Assembly (NCBI GenBank): GCA_002215645.1
Contig: NGFI01000004.1
Span: forward strand, 121,924 to 185,923
Reading direction: 5' to 3'
Origin: Gemmatimonadetes bacterium 2013_60CM_65_52
Lineage (GTDB): Bacteria; Gemmatimonadota; Gemmatimonadetes; Gemmatimonadales; Gemmatimonadaceae
DNA length: 64,000 bases
Position 1 is the first letter of the stretch. Every line of letters begins with the position of its first letter. The notes beneath the pieces were generated by a model. That model was not told the origin of the DNA and ran no database searches. It was given only the letters and a program-made list of their open reading frames with translations. This document shows, one piece after another, positions 1 through 8,751 of the stretch. The position numbers were made by a program, and so were the translations under genes.

Positions 1-864
1 GACGTTGCCGGCACGCAGACCGGTGTTCCGCGCACGGGGCCATATGTGCTTGTGGGACATAGCAATGGCGGTATAGTCAACCGCTACATGGCGCAAAATC
101 TGAGCGATCCATCCACGATTCTTGGTGTGGTGTCGGTCAGCAGCCCGCACGCCGGGGCGTATCTTGCCAATATCGGTCAAGGAGTTCTCACAGGGGCTCT
201 TGCGGTGCCCCTAGCGTCCGCCGAGTTCGGTTGCAGTGTGGCAGGGGCATATGTTTGCAGTCGGAGTGGCACGCTTACGGCATCACTCCTCGCCGCGATC
301 GCACCGATTCTGGCGGACAACACGGTGCCCGTGCTTCAGGAGATGGGGACCAATGCCCCGTTTCATAACACGATCAACGCGCGCGGCGACGCGACCTACC
401 GGGTCGCGGGCGTCCAGAATCAAATCTGGAACCGCTGGACGTTGTGGCGGGTCCTTGGCGACTATCAGCAATGCGTACCACAGCCCTACATACCCTGCGA
501 CGACTACAGTCGCCGGTATGTGAACGCGGTCGATAAGACCTATCATCAATACATCGATTGCTCGGTTATCACAGGCCTCTTCGGATTTATCTGGGCGCCG
601 TCGTGGTCTGCCTCGATCGGATGCGCGAAAAACGCTGGCACACTCGTGGCCATCGACTATGCCTACCGACATCTCTCGGTCGGCAGTGGATCGGGAGACG
701 GAGTCGTTCCGCTCTCGTCGCAGTACTTTCCGGGAGCTCCGGCGACCAGTCAGTACCTTGTTCCTGACTCCGACTCTCACCTTGGGGAGACGAAGTCCCA
801 GCTTACGGCGGGTGGAATCGTGCGTGCGCTTAACCAGACAATGAACGTCCCTATTGCCCAATGA
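1..864 (+). CDS. Alpha/beta hydrolase (lipase-like), 5' end outside the window
   Basis: The reading frame is already open at base 1, so the N-terminus lies upstream. The visible part begins just before a serine-hydrolase nucleophile elbow, GHSNGG, with Ser at bases 61-63, followed by text typical of PGAP1/triacylglycerol-lipase-like folds (a conserved SSPH in the next strand, and an Asp and a late His in DSDSHLGE that could complete the triad). The C-terminal half is Cys-rich, which suggests an exported enzyme with disulphides, but the signal sequence cannot be seen. The substrate (ester lipid or peptide) cannot be told. It could equally be a general esterase; the fold is more certain than the activity. 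Confidence 0.75.
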   Translation, partial: DVAGTQTGVPRTGPYVLVGHSNGGIVNRYMAQNLSDPSTILGVVSVSSPHAGAYLANIGQGVLTGALAVPLASAEFGCSVAGAYVCSRSGTLTASLLAAIAPILADNTVPVLQEMGTNAPFHNTINARGDATYRVAGVQNQIWNRWTLWRVLGDYQQCVPQPYIPCDDYSRRYVNAVDKTYHQYIDCSVITGLFGFIWAPSWSASIGCAKNAGTLVAIDYAYRHLSVGSGSGDGVVPLSSQYFPGAPATSQYLVPDSDSHLGETKSQLTAGGIVRALNQTMNVPIAQ

Positions 865-900
865 ACGAGACTCGTCTCGAGGTTCGAACGGCTTTCAAAG

Positions 901-2073
901 ATGACGAGTAACGCAAGAGTGTCGGCGACACGGAACGCGCCGTGTCGCCGCCGACCGGTGTTGGCTGGTCTCGGCTGTCTGGTGCTCTGTGCGCCGTTAC
1001 TCGCCTCCGCGTGCAAGAGCGATGGGGCGCTCGGGCCAGATGGCACGGGCGGATTCGTCCCCATTTGGAGCAGCCCACCGACCATGGCGGGCGGCGATTG
1101 GATCGGCGGCACGCCCGCCGTCGATGGGGGGCGGGTCTTCGTCCAGGAGGCGTACAATCTCGTGGGCCTGGATGCGGCGACCGGTCGCCGGCTCTGGTCA
1201 CGACGCATTCGGATCGCGCCGTCCCCAGGGCCCACGACGTTGCTGGCGGCGAGCGGTCGGGTGTTTGTGTCGGAAACGGACTCCATCATGGCCGTGGACG
1301 CGGCGACCGGCGCGACGATCTGGAACGTGCATCCGGATTCCCAGACGGTGATCGCCCCGGCGCTGGATGACGCGAGCTTCTACACCGGGCAGCGCGGGAT
1401 CCCGGTCGTATATGCCGTGGCGCGCGACAATGGTGCCATCCGGTGGAAGGTGAATGTCGGCGTCGGGTACACGTTTCCGGCGCATGTGCATGGTGTGGGG
1501 GTGTCTGGTGACACGGTCTATGCGGCGCTCGAGCGATACCTGAACATCAATGGCGCTGTGGTCAGCGGCGTCCTGGTGGCGCTCGATCGGCGGGATGGCC
1601 ACGAATTGTGGCGCTATGAAACGCCGGGTACCCATGATTTTCTCAGAGGCGCCCCCGTGCCCATTGGCCGTGTTGTGCTCGTAAGTGATTTCTACAGCGG
1701 CGACGTTGTCGCCGTGGACGTCGTCACGCACAGAGAGGCGTGGCGTACACCCGCCGGCGGTCCAGATGGCACTTATGTCGTCGGGCAGACCGTGTTCGTC
1801 GCCGGAGTGGACCACCAGGCGCGAGCGCTTGATCTGGCTACCGGGTCCGTCAAATGGACCGCGGATACCGAAGGGTCCGACCTTGGGTATGGCTCCTGTG
1901 GCGCGAACTTCATGGTGAGTGCGTTTGTCCTACGTCGATTCGACGGCGCGACGGGCAAGATAACTGGGCGGTCCGGGCTCGGCGGAGCGGGTGGATTCGT
2001 GTCGTACATTGCGACGGATGGAACACGCGGGTACGTCACGGGCACCAACGGCGTCTTTGCATTTCCCTGCTGA
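901..2073 (+). CDS. PQQ-type beta-propeller lipoprotein
   Basis: 390 aa. An Arg-rich start is followed by a hydrophobic stretch ending in LLASAC, a good lipobox with Cys38, so it is probably anchored in an envelope membrane. The rest is a series of WD/PQQ-like blades, each built around 'V.ALD..TG...W' (for example VDAATGATIW, ALDRRDGHELW, ALDLATGSVKW). Such propellers resemble BamB and the PQQ dehydrogenase scaffold, but the catalytic residues of PQQ dehydrogenases are not apparent, so a binding or assembly role is more likely. It lies 36 bases after the hydrolase on the same strand. No clear ribosome binding site precedes the ATG; a slightly later start is possible. Confidence 0.75.
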   Translation: MTSNARVSATRNAPCRRRPVLAGLGCLVLCAPLLASACKSDGALGPDGTGGFVPIWSSPPTMAGGDWIGGTPAVDGGRVFVQEAYNLVGLDAATGRRLWSRRIRIAPSPGPTTLLAASGRVFVSETDSIMAVDAATGATIWNVHPDSQTVIAPALDDASFYTGQRGIPVVYAVARDNGAIRWKVNVGVGYTFPAHVHGVGVSGDTVYAALERYLNINGAVVSGVLVALDRRDGHELWRYETPGTHDFLRGAPVPIGRVVLVSDFYSGDVVAVDVVTHREAWRTPAGGPDGTYVVGQTVFVAGVDHQARALDLATGSVKWTADTEGSDLGYGSCGANFMVSAFVLRRFDGATGKITGRSGLGGAGGFVSYIATDGTRGYVTGTNGVFAFPC

Positions 2074-2138
2074 GATCTGAGGCAGGGCGCCTGTCGGTGG
2101 TGCTCCTCCAGCCCCGATACTGCGGCGGATGGCGGCAT

Positions 2139-3614
2139 TTACATAATGTACCGATTCTTGATCCGGACGTCCTGACCCGACATCGGACTCTCGCCGAATC
2201 GATGGAATACCACGGTCGGCCGAAGCGCCGGCCGGATCATCTTCACTGATTCACGAAAGTCCTGATTCACGGCCGCCAGCTCCCGCAAGAGATCTGTCGT
2301 CGCCGCGTCACGATCCGCTGGCAGTGACACACCGCTATCCATTTCCAGCCATAACTCCAGCCGTTTGTTCGCGTCGGCATCCTCGTATGGGTGGAGCGCG
2401 AAGTTGGCAACGGTTCCTATCGTGTGTGCCAGATGAACCAACGCGTGCTGGACGTCCTCCGGCGTGACCTTGCATCCGTAGAAGGCGACGGATGAATCCT
2501 GACGGCCCCAATGGAACATCACCGGCAACGCCGTCGTGAGCCCCATCTGTTGCGCGTTCAGGCCGTGATCGAGCAGGATCGGCTCCAACTCGGCGATCGT
2601 GCGGACTATGCCACGATCATGGAGGTTGTATCGAATCCGGGGGCTCACGTTCTCCAGCCGATTGATCGTGAACAGGAGACTGCGCTCGGCGTCGCTTTCG
2701 ACGAACGTGTTCAGCGGATCGTACTGGAAAACCATCGGCAAGCCTTCGCTGCCATAGATATCGCCGCCAAGCCGTTGGTCCGACATGATCGACTCACGCA
2801 ATGCCACGGTGAACGGCGTCTCGACGGCGAGGTTGATCTCCAGGTCCGACGCACCGAAGCACGAGATCGTCTTCCGGAAGCGCTTGTTCAAAGCCGCTCG
2901 CAGTGGTTCCGACATCCCTTCGCCGCCCACGACGGCCGAAACATCGTACGGCGACCAATCGAAGTCGGCCGTATCGACCATCGACTTGAGAAACGGTGGA
3001 TAGCCGGCGATCACGTACTTGTACTTCGGACCGAACAACTTGAGCGTGGCCAGTGCCTTGCCGGCATCTGGTCCGACGGACTTGACGATGCATCGGTCGA
3101 CCAACGACATCGACACGTTCATCCCCGTTGCCCACGGCCCCAGCGCGAAGCAGTTGAGCAGGATGAATCCCTCGTCACCGAGTGTGGCGCGCGTGGAATA
3201 CTGGATCAAGCGCCGCGTCGCCGCGCGCTCCGTCGCCCCGCGCACCCAGTTTGTCGCCGTCCCGCTCGAGCCGGACGACTCGTCGATTACCGCGTCCCGC
3301 ATCGGCAGGCGGCCGCCCTGGCACAGCATCTCAATTGGCCACTGGGCGATGTAGTTGTGCTTGTCCATGGGCGGGATCTCCTCCAGGCGACGCGGGTCGG
3401 TGGCGCCGTGCCTCGCGAGAAATTCCTGATACGCTGGCACCGTCCGACGCGCGTGGTAGAAGGCAGCCGATGCGCGACGGCGGCTGATCCATCCGCGCGT
3501 TGTACCGATCAGGCCGGGCGCGAAGAGCAGCCGGTAGCCGAACCACGATGCATTCGTCACATCACCGATCTTGCTCGCCGCGAAGCCAAAGGCCCTGTCG
3601 AAGAGCGGATTCAT
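2139..3614 (-). CDS. Phenylacetate-CoA ligase-like (PaaK family) adenylating enzyme
   Basis: 491 aa. The P-loop of adenylate-forming enzymes, SSGSSGTATNW, lies at about residues 113-123. Further support comes from a YHARRTVPAY segment near residue 53 that is common in the PaaK/CapK group, and a VVGGEGMSEPLR stretch near the middle. These enzymes activate a carboxylate as acyl-AMP and usually pass it to CoA. PaaK itself is about 440 aa, so this is a longer relative, and phenylacetate is not implied. Its ATG overlaps the stop of the upstream nitroreductase gene (ATGA), so the two are translationally coupled. The substrate is unknown. Confidence 0.7.
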   Translation of the reverse strand: MNPLFDRAFGFAASKIGDVTNASWFGYRLLFAPGLIGTTRGWISRRRASAAFYHARRTVPAYQEFLARHGATDPRRLEEIPPMDKHNYIAQWPIEMLCQGGRLPMRDAVIDESSGSSGTATNWVRGATERAATRRLIQYSTRATLGDEGFILLNCFALGPWATGMNVSMSLVDRCIVKSVGPDAGKALATLKLFGPKYKYVIAGYPPFLKSMVDTADFDWSPYDVSAVVGGEGMSEPLRAALNKRFRKTISCFGASDLEINLAVETPFTVALRESIMSDQRLGGDIYGSEGLPMVFQYDPLNTFVESDAERSLLFTINRLENVSPRIRYNLHDRGIVRTIAELEPILLDHGLNAQQMGLTTALPVMFHWGRQDSSVAFYGCKVTPEDVQHALVHLAHTIGTVANFALHPYEDADANKRLELWLEMDSGVSLPADRDAATTDLLRELAAVNQDFRESVKMIRPALRPTVVFHRFGESPMSGQDVRIKNRYIM

Positions 3615-4798
3615 AGCAGAATGGACTCCAGTCGGGGCGCCCTCGGCGGAAGGTCGCTGTACCCCGCTCGCATCACGAGCCAGCAGTCCGTCACCCCGAA
3701 GCGTTGCGCGATTCTGGCCGCATAGGCGGGATTCGTGAGCATCGAGCCCATGGGTTGCATGTAGACCCCATACCGAGCCATCTCGATCCAGATGTCAAAC
3801 AGCGCTCGACCCGCCTCGACGAGCTCCAGCCACGTCGCGAACGCACCGCAGAGCAGCACAATGTGACGGGTGCCGTGCTGTGTGTTGAGGTACCGGTGCG
3901 CCGCGAGTTGCCGGATGATCGGCAGGTGGAAGAGGCCGGGAGAACCGAATGCGGCTCGTATCTCGAACGCGCTCTGGTTCAGCGGTCGTTCCCAGAGACC
4001 GTCCCCGAATTGCGGCGTCGGACCCGTACGGTACCAGTGTCTGATTTCCTCGCGCTCCCGGTCGAGCCCGAGATTATCGATCAGCGCGTCGACGTTGAGC
4101 TTGAGCGTAGCATCGACGACGTCGGGGGCGTTGTATTCCAGCAGACGATGGCCCCGTGACTCGCCGATCGCGCGTAGCGCCGTCCAGACGTCAGCATCGA
4201 CGAGACGATCCAGATACGGAATGCGCGACGTACGCCGGAGATCGAGCAGGCGCGCGTCACTCGAGGGCCCCTTGTCCCCGACTATCGTGACCGTGCCCAG
4301 CGTCGTCGGGGCGGACGCGCGGTGCAATCCGGCGACGTCAATGGGGTCGGCAGCGAGGATCCTGACCCGGACGCCAAGTGTGGCAGCGGCAACTTCGGTT
4401 GTTGCCGCGAAGATGCCGAATGCGCTCGCCACGTACCGGTTTCCGTGATCTTCATCCGGGAGAAAACGCTCGCTCAGCGCGACGATCTCCGCAGTGTGGG
4501 GATCGACCGGCCGAATTCGAAATGGCTGCGTATTGTGCGGCGTTGGCGCGAGCCGAGCAAGGTGGGCGATGTCGCGCCACATGGCCCACTCGACGCCCGA
4601 CAGTTCGGCGCGCCGGCTCAGCTCCGCTGGTGTGACCTCCCCGTGAATCGACTCCGCGGTCGGCAAGGTGGCGCACGCCTCCACGACCGCAGATAGCGTC
4701 GTGAGCGCGGCAATCGTGGCGACGGCCGATTTCGAGAACTCTCGGCGACTCAGGGGTTCCTCATGCAGGGGGTGCAGCACGTCGTCTCGGATCTCCAT
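3611..4798 (-). CDS. Tat-exported Acg-like nitroreductase family protein
   Basis: 395 aa from the chosen ATG at 4798, which is preceded by GGGAGGCGGAG; an earlier ATG at 4849 would add 17 residues before the signal. The N-terminus carries a twin-arginine motif, SRREFSK (residues 17-23), then a hydrophobic segment ending near Cys42, possibly a lipobox although Glu at -2 is atypical. The mature part has APTPHNTQPFRI, the FMN-phosphate-contacting start of Acg-type nitroreductases, which are about twice the length of a single nitroreductase domain. Tat export fits a protein that folds around FMN before crossing the membrane. Coupled to the PaaK-like gene; the joint reaction is unknown. Confidence 0.72.
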   Translation of the reverse strand: MEIRDDVLHPLHEEPLSRREFSKSAVATIAALTTLSAVVEACATLPTAESIHGEVTPAELSRRAELSGVEWAMWRDIAHLARLAPTPHNTQPFRIRPVDPHTAEIVALSERFLPDEDHGNRYVASAFGIFAATTEVAAATLGVRVRILAADPIDVAGLHRASAPTTLGTVTIVGDKGPSSDARLLDLRRTSRIPYLDRLVDADVWTALRAIGESRGHRLLEYNAPDVVDATLKLNVDALIDNLGLDREREEIRHWYRTGPTPQFGDGLWERPLNQSAFEIRAAFGSPGLFHLPIIRQLAAHRYLNTQHGTRHIVLLCGAFATWLELVEAGRALFDIWIEMARYGVYMQPMGSMLTNPAYAARIAQRFGVTDCWLVMRAGYSDLPPRAPRLESILL

Positions 4799-5019
4799 CT
4801 CTGCTCCGCCTCCCTCGACCAGCATGAGGCATCGTCGCTTCCCATCCATTGAGTCGGATTCCGGGATGGAAAACGCACCTCACTTCTTAGGAGTATGTGA
4901 TGCGACTCCAGGAAACGGGAGGGCTGATGCCAGGGATGGACCCGTGAGGCACGGGTTCGACTTGCAAAAGCAATTACCGGGACATCACACTCCGCTGATC
5001 CGCACATAGCGGACGCCGC

Positions 5020-5520
5020 TCAGAACGCGACCTCGAGCGACTCGCCAGCGGCGAGCGCGTGCCACCGTTGCAACAATTGGTCGCGCAACAGACGGATCGC
5101 CTGAAGCTGCTCGTCGGTCAGCGCTCTATGGCGCAGCCCGGAAAACCGCGAGGCGGAGACGGCAAGAGCTGCGTGCGCGTTGAACTCCTCCGCGGTCCAT
5201 CCGGTGGACTGCCGCCGCTCCGTATCGAGGCAACCGACAAACAGCTCCACCTCACGCGCCTCCTCCGGAATCTCGCCGCGCGGCCACGGCGCGGCGAAGT
5301 CGCCGATCTCCCAGCCGTCGGCAACGAGACCATAGAACGCGCTCCGGCAGCCGAGCGTCCTCTCAACCGCGTAGTGCGTCAGATCGTGCGGCGGAAAGAC
5401 TGCGCCGAGTTGACCTTTCTGCCGCTGCCACGTGACGGTGCCGTCGGCACGCGTGCACGTGATGGACGCCGACCCGTCCGCATGTCGCTTGAGACGAATG
5501 TGAAGGTCTCTTCCACTCAT
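5020..5520 (-). CDS. Small conserved-looking protein of unknown function
   Basis: 166 aa, no family recognised. It has a lysine/arginine-rich beginning (HIRLKRHADGSASI), a beta-rich first half with the segment PPHDLTHYAVERTLG, and an alpha-helical C-terminal half (LTDEQLQAIRLLRDQLLQRW). No signal peptide or membrane segment. Its ATG overlaps the stop of the upstream Asp-box gene (ATGA), so the two are translated together. That coupling of a cytoplasmic protein to a secreted one is the only functional clue. Confidence 0.6.
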   Translation of the reverse strand: MSGRDLHIRLKRHADGSASITCTRADGTVTWQRQKGQLGAVFPPHDLTHYAVERTLGCRSAFYGLVADGWEIGDFAAPWPRGEIPEEAREVELFVGCLDTERRQSTGWTAEEFNAHAALAVSASRFSGLRHRALTDEQLQAIRLLRDQLLQRWHALAAGESLEVAF

Positions 5521-8500
5521 CCCGGCCCGCTCGCGGTTTTCGTCGCCGCAGCGAGACGCGCGATGAGCTCGTCGAGCGAACGTCGCAATTCCGTGTACCG
5601 CTCGCGCGCATCACGCCCCACCTCCTGATCCGCGGTGAGCGCGGCCGAATAGAGGTACGTGATGTGCGTCTGGAGTCCGGGCCGGCTGTATCGTACCGGT
5701 GGCGTGAGGAATTTCTCCTCGATTGCGCGCACCACCGCTTGCACGGAATCCGTGGTGCGTGCCCGCGCCTCGTGCAGGCGCTCCGCGAAATGGTTGGCGT
5801 CGCTGACGAGATCGCGCACGCGGAGGTTATGCGCGAACTGCGCGGCCATGACGGCAGGAGTGACACCGTCGCGCAAGACGCGCGGGTCCGCGCGGAGCGT
5901 GAGCGGTTGCGTGCTCGTGAGGCCGTTCGCGACGAGGCGGACGGAATAGCTGCCCGGTGGCGCCATCGGCCCCGAAGCACCGCGGCCCATTCGCGTGGCG
6001 GATGCGGTCCACGGTCCTGGAACCGTCATGTCCCACACGAATCGATTGAGTCCCTGGCGCGCAGCAATTCTCGGCGCTCCGCGTGCAACGCCGATCGTGT
6101 CGCGCGAGCTGTCGCTGGAAAACGCACGGATGACGACGCCCTTGGCATCGAGAATCTCGAGTCGCGTGGCACCCGGTGACGCGAGCCAGTAATCGACCAT
6201 GGCGCCGGCGGGCGGGTACTTGGGCACGTCGTCTGACGCGGCGTGTTCGGTCTCTTCGCCGCCGAAGCCCGTGCGATAGCGATAGCGGATGGCCTCGCGC
6301 GGACGAAACAGGTGCGATGCCTCTCCAGCCGTGGCGTCGCTCACCTGCTGGAGCGGCGTGAGATCATCAAGAATCCAGAATGCCCGACCCTGCGTCGACA
6401 GCACGAGATCCTGCCGATGAATGCGGATGTCGGTCACGGGCGTGATCGGCAGATTGAGCTGGAACGGGCGCCAGTGCGCACCGTCGTCGAACGAGACGTA
6501 CATGCCGAACTCCGTGCCGGCGTACAGGAGGCCCGGACGAACGGGATCTTCGCGAACGACGCGGGTAGGATCGTCGCTCGGAATGCCATTGCTACCCGTG
6601 GTGAGGCGGCGCCATGTGCGCCCGTAGTCTTCCGTCGCGTAGAGGTATGGCTGGAAGTCGCCCAGGAGGTATCGCAACACCGCGACGTAGGCCGCACCGG
6701 CCCGGTGCGGCGACGGCTCGATGTTCTGCACGCGTCCTCCGGGCGGGAGGTCCTTCGGCGTGACGTTCGTCCAGGTGCGCCCGCCGTCGCGCGTGACGTG
6801 AATGGGGCCGTCGTTCGCACCCGTCCAGATGACGCCGTGCGCGATTGGCGACTCGCGGATGGCGTAGAGCGTGGCGTACATCTCCTCGCCGGTCGCGTCG
6901 ATGGTGATGGGCGCGCCAGAGACGACGGTGCGATAGCGCGGATCGTTCGCCGTGAGGTCCGGGCTGATGCGGTCCCACGTCAGCCCTTCGTCGCGCGTGC
7001 GATGCACGTACTGCGAGCCGTAATAGACCGTATTCGGCTCGTGCGGCGAGACCTCCATCGGCGACACACGCTGAAAGCGATACAGGAGATCCGCGTTAGT
7101 GCCACCGTAAAGGGACTGCGAGCCGACCCAGTATTGCTTTTCCTGCCCAGTACGGATGCTCATTCGGCTGAACTGCCCCTTACATGATCCGTAAACGGTA
7201 TCCGGATTGGTTCTGTGCGGCATGACCGGGCCCGTCTCGCAGCCGGGGCCCTGGCGCCATCCCTGAATTGGCTCGTCGAGCGGCGTGGACGACACCGGGA
7301 GGCTGGGCACGATGAGAGTGCCGCCCTCGTCCTGCTGAGCGCCATAGACGCGATACGGATACTGATCGTCCACGGCCACCTGATAGATCTCGGCGGTGGG
7401 CTGATTCTCCTGCGTACTCCAGGTGACGCCGCCGTTCGTCGTGATGTTGGCGCCGCCGTCATTCGACTCGATGAAGACCTTCCCGTTGAGCGGGTTGATC
7501 CACATGTCGTGGTTGTCGCCGTGCGGCGTGCTCACCGTGCGAAACGTGCGGCCGCCGTCGGCGGACCTGTAAAAACCTTCTGCGCCGACGTACACGACGT
7601 CGGCGTTCGTGGGATCGGCGTGCACGTGATCGTAATAGAACGGGCGCGTGATGAGGCCAGCCGTCGTATTCATGAGCGTCCAGTGATCGCCCGCGTCGTC
7701 ACTGCGATAGAGACCGCTGCCCGGCTTGGCCTCCACGAGTGCATAGAGGCGCATCGGCGCGGCGGCAGAGACGGATAGATCGCTCTTGCCCATGATGCCT
7801 GTTGGAAGGCCGCCGCCGAGTTTCGTCCAGTGGGCTCCGCCGTCGGTGCTGCGATAGATGCCGTCCTCCCCGCCGCCGCTGATGATCGTCCACGGCTTCT
7901 GCGCTCCGTGCCACATGGAGGCATAGACGACGTTCGGGTTGCCGGGCTGAAGCTCGACGTCGGACGCACCGGTGCTGTCCGAGAGATAGAGGATCTTTTC
8001 CCACGTCGCGCCGCCGTCGGAGGTGCGGAAGATTCCGCGCTCGGCCGATGCCGCGAAGGGATTGCCGAGTACCGCGGCGTAGGCGACATCCGGATTCGTG
8101 GGATGGATCACGAGGCGGCCGATCTGGCCCGCGTCCTTCAGTCCGGAAAAGTGCCAGGTCTGTCCCGCGTCGGTCGATTTGTAGATGCCCTTGCCGATGG
8201 AGACATTGCTCCGGATGCCGGCGGAGCCCGTTCCGACGTAGATGACGTTCGGATCCGAGTTCGCGACGTCCATGGCACCAATGGACGCGGACGCGAACGC
8301 CTGTGCCGACAGATCCTTCCACGATATGCCGCCGTCGGAGGTCTTCCAGACGCCACCACCCGTCGAGCCGAAGTAGTAGGTCAACGGGTCGCGCGCCACG
8401 CCGGAAACCGTGGTGACCCTGCCGCCGCGTGCGGGGCCGATCAGCCGATACCGCATCGCCGCAAACCGCGACGGATCGTAGGCGGAGACGTCGGCAGGGC

Positions 8501-8564
8501 GGGGAGCCTGCGCGCCAATCGAGGTGGCGAGGGCGACGAGAGAACAGAGCAGTGAGCGGTTCAT
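5517..8564 (-). CDS. Secreted VPS10/sortilin-like Asp-box (BNR) propeller protein
   Basis: 1015 aa from the ATG at 8564. The frame stays open for 85 more codons upstream, but this ATG begins a good signal peptide (MNRSLLCSLVALATSIGAQ), so it is preferred. The protein is dominated by Asp-box repeats of the S-x-D-x-G-x-x-W type, for example TSDGGISWK, STDAGQTWH, STDGGAHWT, TRDGGRTWT and TEDYGRTWR, which close sialidase/VPS10 beta-propellers. Such proteins are often annotated 'glycosyl hydrolase', but no catalytic set of a sialidase is evident. A C-terminal helical part follows a fibronectin-like stretch. Probable surface or periplasmic binding protein; divergent from the operon beginning at 8752. 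Confidence 0.8.
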   Translation of the reverse strand: MNRSLLCSLVALATSIGAQAPRPADVSAYDPSRFAAMRYRLIGPARGGRVTTVSGVARDPLTYYFGSTGGGVWKTSDGGISWKDLSAQAFASASIGAMDVANSDPNVIYVGTGSAGIRSNVSIGKGIYKSTDAGQTWHFSGLKDAGQIGRLVIHPTNPDVAYAAVLGNPFAASAERGIFRTSDGGATWEKILYLSDSTGASDVELQPGNPNVVYASMWHGAQKPWTIISGGGEDGIYRSTDGGAHWTKLGGGLPTGIMGKSDLSVSAAAPMRLYALVEAKPGSGLYRSDDAGDHWTLMNTTAGLITRPFYYDHVHADPTNADVVYVGAEGFYRSADGGRTFRTVSTPHGDNHDMWINPLNGKVFIESNDGGANITTNGGVTWSTQENQPTAEIYQVAVDDQYPYRVYGAQQDEGGTLIVPSLPVSSTPLDEPIQGWRQGPGCETGPVMPHRTNPDTVYGSCKGQFSRMSIRTGQEKQYWVGSQSLYGGTNADLLYRFQRVSPMEVSPHEPNTVYYGSQYVHRTRDEGLTWDRISPDLTANDPRYRTVVSGAPITIDATGEEMYATLYAIRESPIAHGVIWTGANDGPIHVTRDGGRTWTNVTPKDLPPGGRVQNIEPSPHRAGAAYVAVLRYLLGDFQPYLYATEDYGRTWRRLTTGSNGIPSDDPTRVVREDPVRPGLLYAGTEFGMYVSFDDGAHWRPFQLNLPITPVTDIRIHRQDLVLSTQGRAFWILDDLTPLQQVSDATAGEASHLFRPREAIRYRYRTGFGGEETEHAASDDVPKYPPAGAMVDYWLASPGATRLEILDAKGVVIRAFSSDSSRDTIGVARGAPRIAARQGLNRFVWDMTVPGPWTASATRMGRGASGPMAPPGSYSVRLVANGLTSTQPLTLRADPRVLRDGVTPAVMAAQFAHNLRVRDLVSDANHFAERLHEARARTTDSVQAVVRAIEEKFLTPPVRYSRPGLQTHITYLYSAALTADQEVGRDARERYTELRRSLDELIARLAAATKTASGPG

Positions 8565-8659
8565 CGGTGCGTGAGGGCGTCGGGACAGTAATCCGGAGGT
8601 GCGCGCAGCATCGTGGGCTGAAGCAGCATGACAGTTTGTGACCTGAGCGAGTCCGACGC

Positions 8660-8688
8660 TAGGCAGCCCGAGGTCCGAGGCGTACAAT
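8660..8688 (+). promoter_or_regulatory. Candidate sigma-70-type promoter for the Bat/MoxR-like operon
   Basis: TAGGCA (8660-8665), a 17-base spacer, and TACAAT (8683-8688) lie about 64 bases before the first gene, in the 187-base divergent space. The -10 box is five of six to consensus and the -35 four of six. Found by eye only; the sigma factor preference of this organism is not known. Confidence 0.35.
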
Positions 8689-8751
8689 CCCGGAAGCCGG
8701 CCGAGGGCCGGTGCACGAACGGTTTGGCCCGTTGGCGCGTCGAACCATTGT

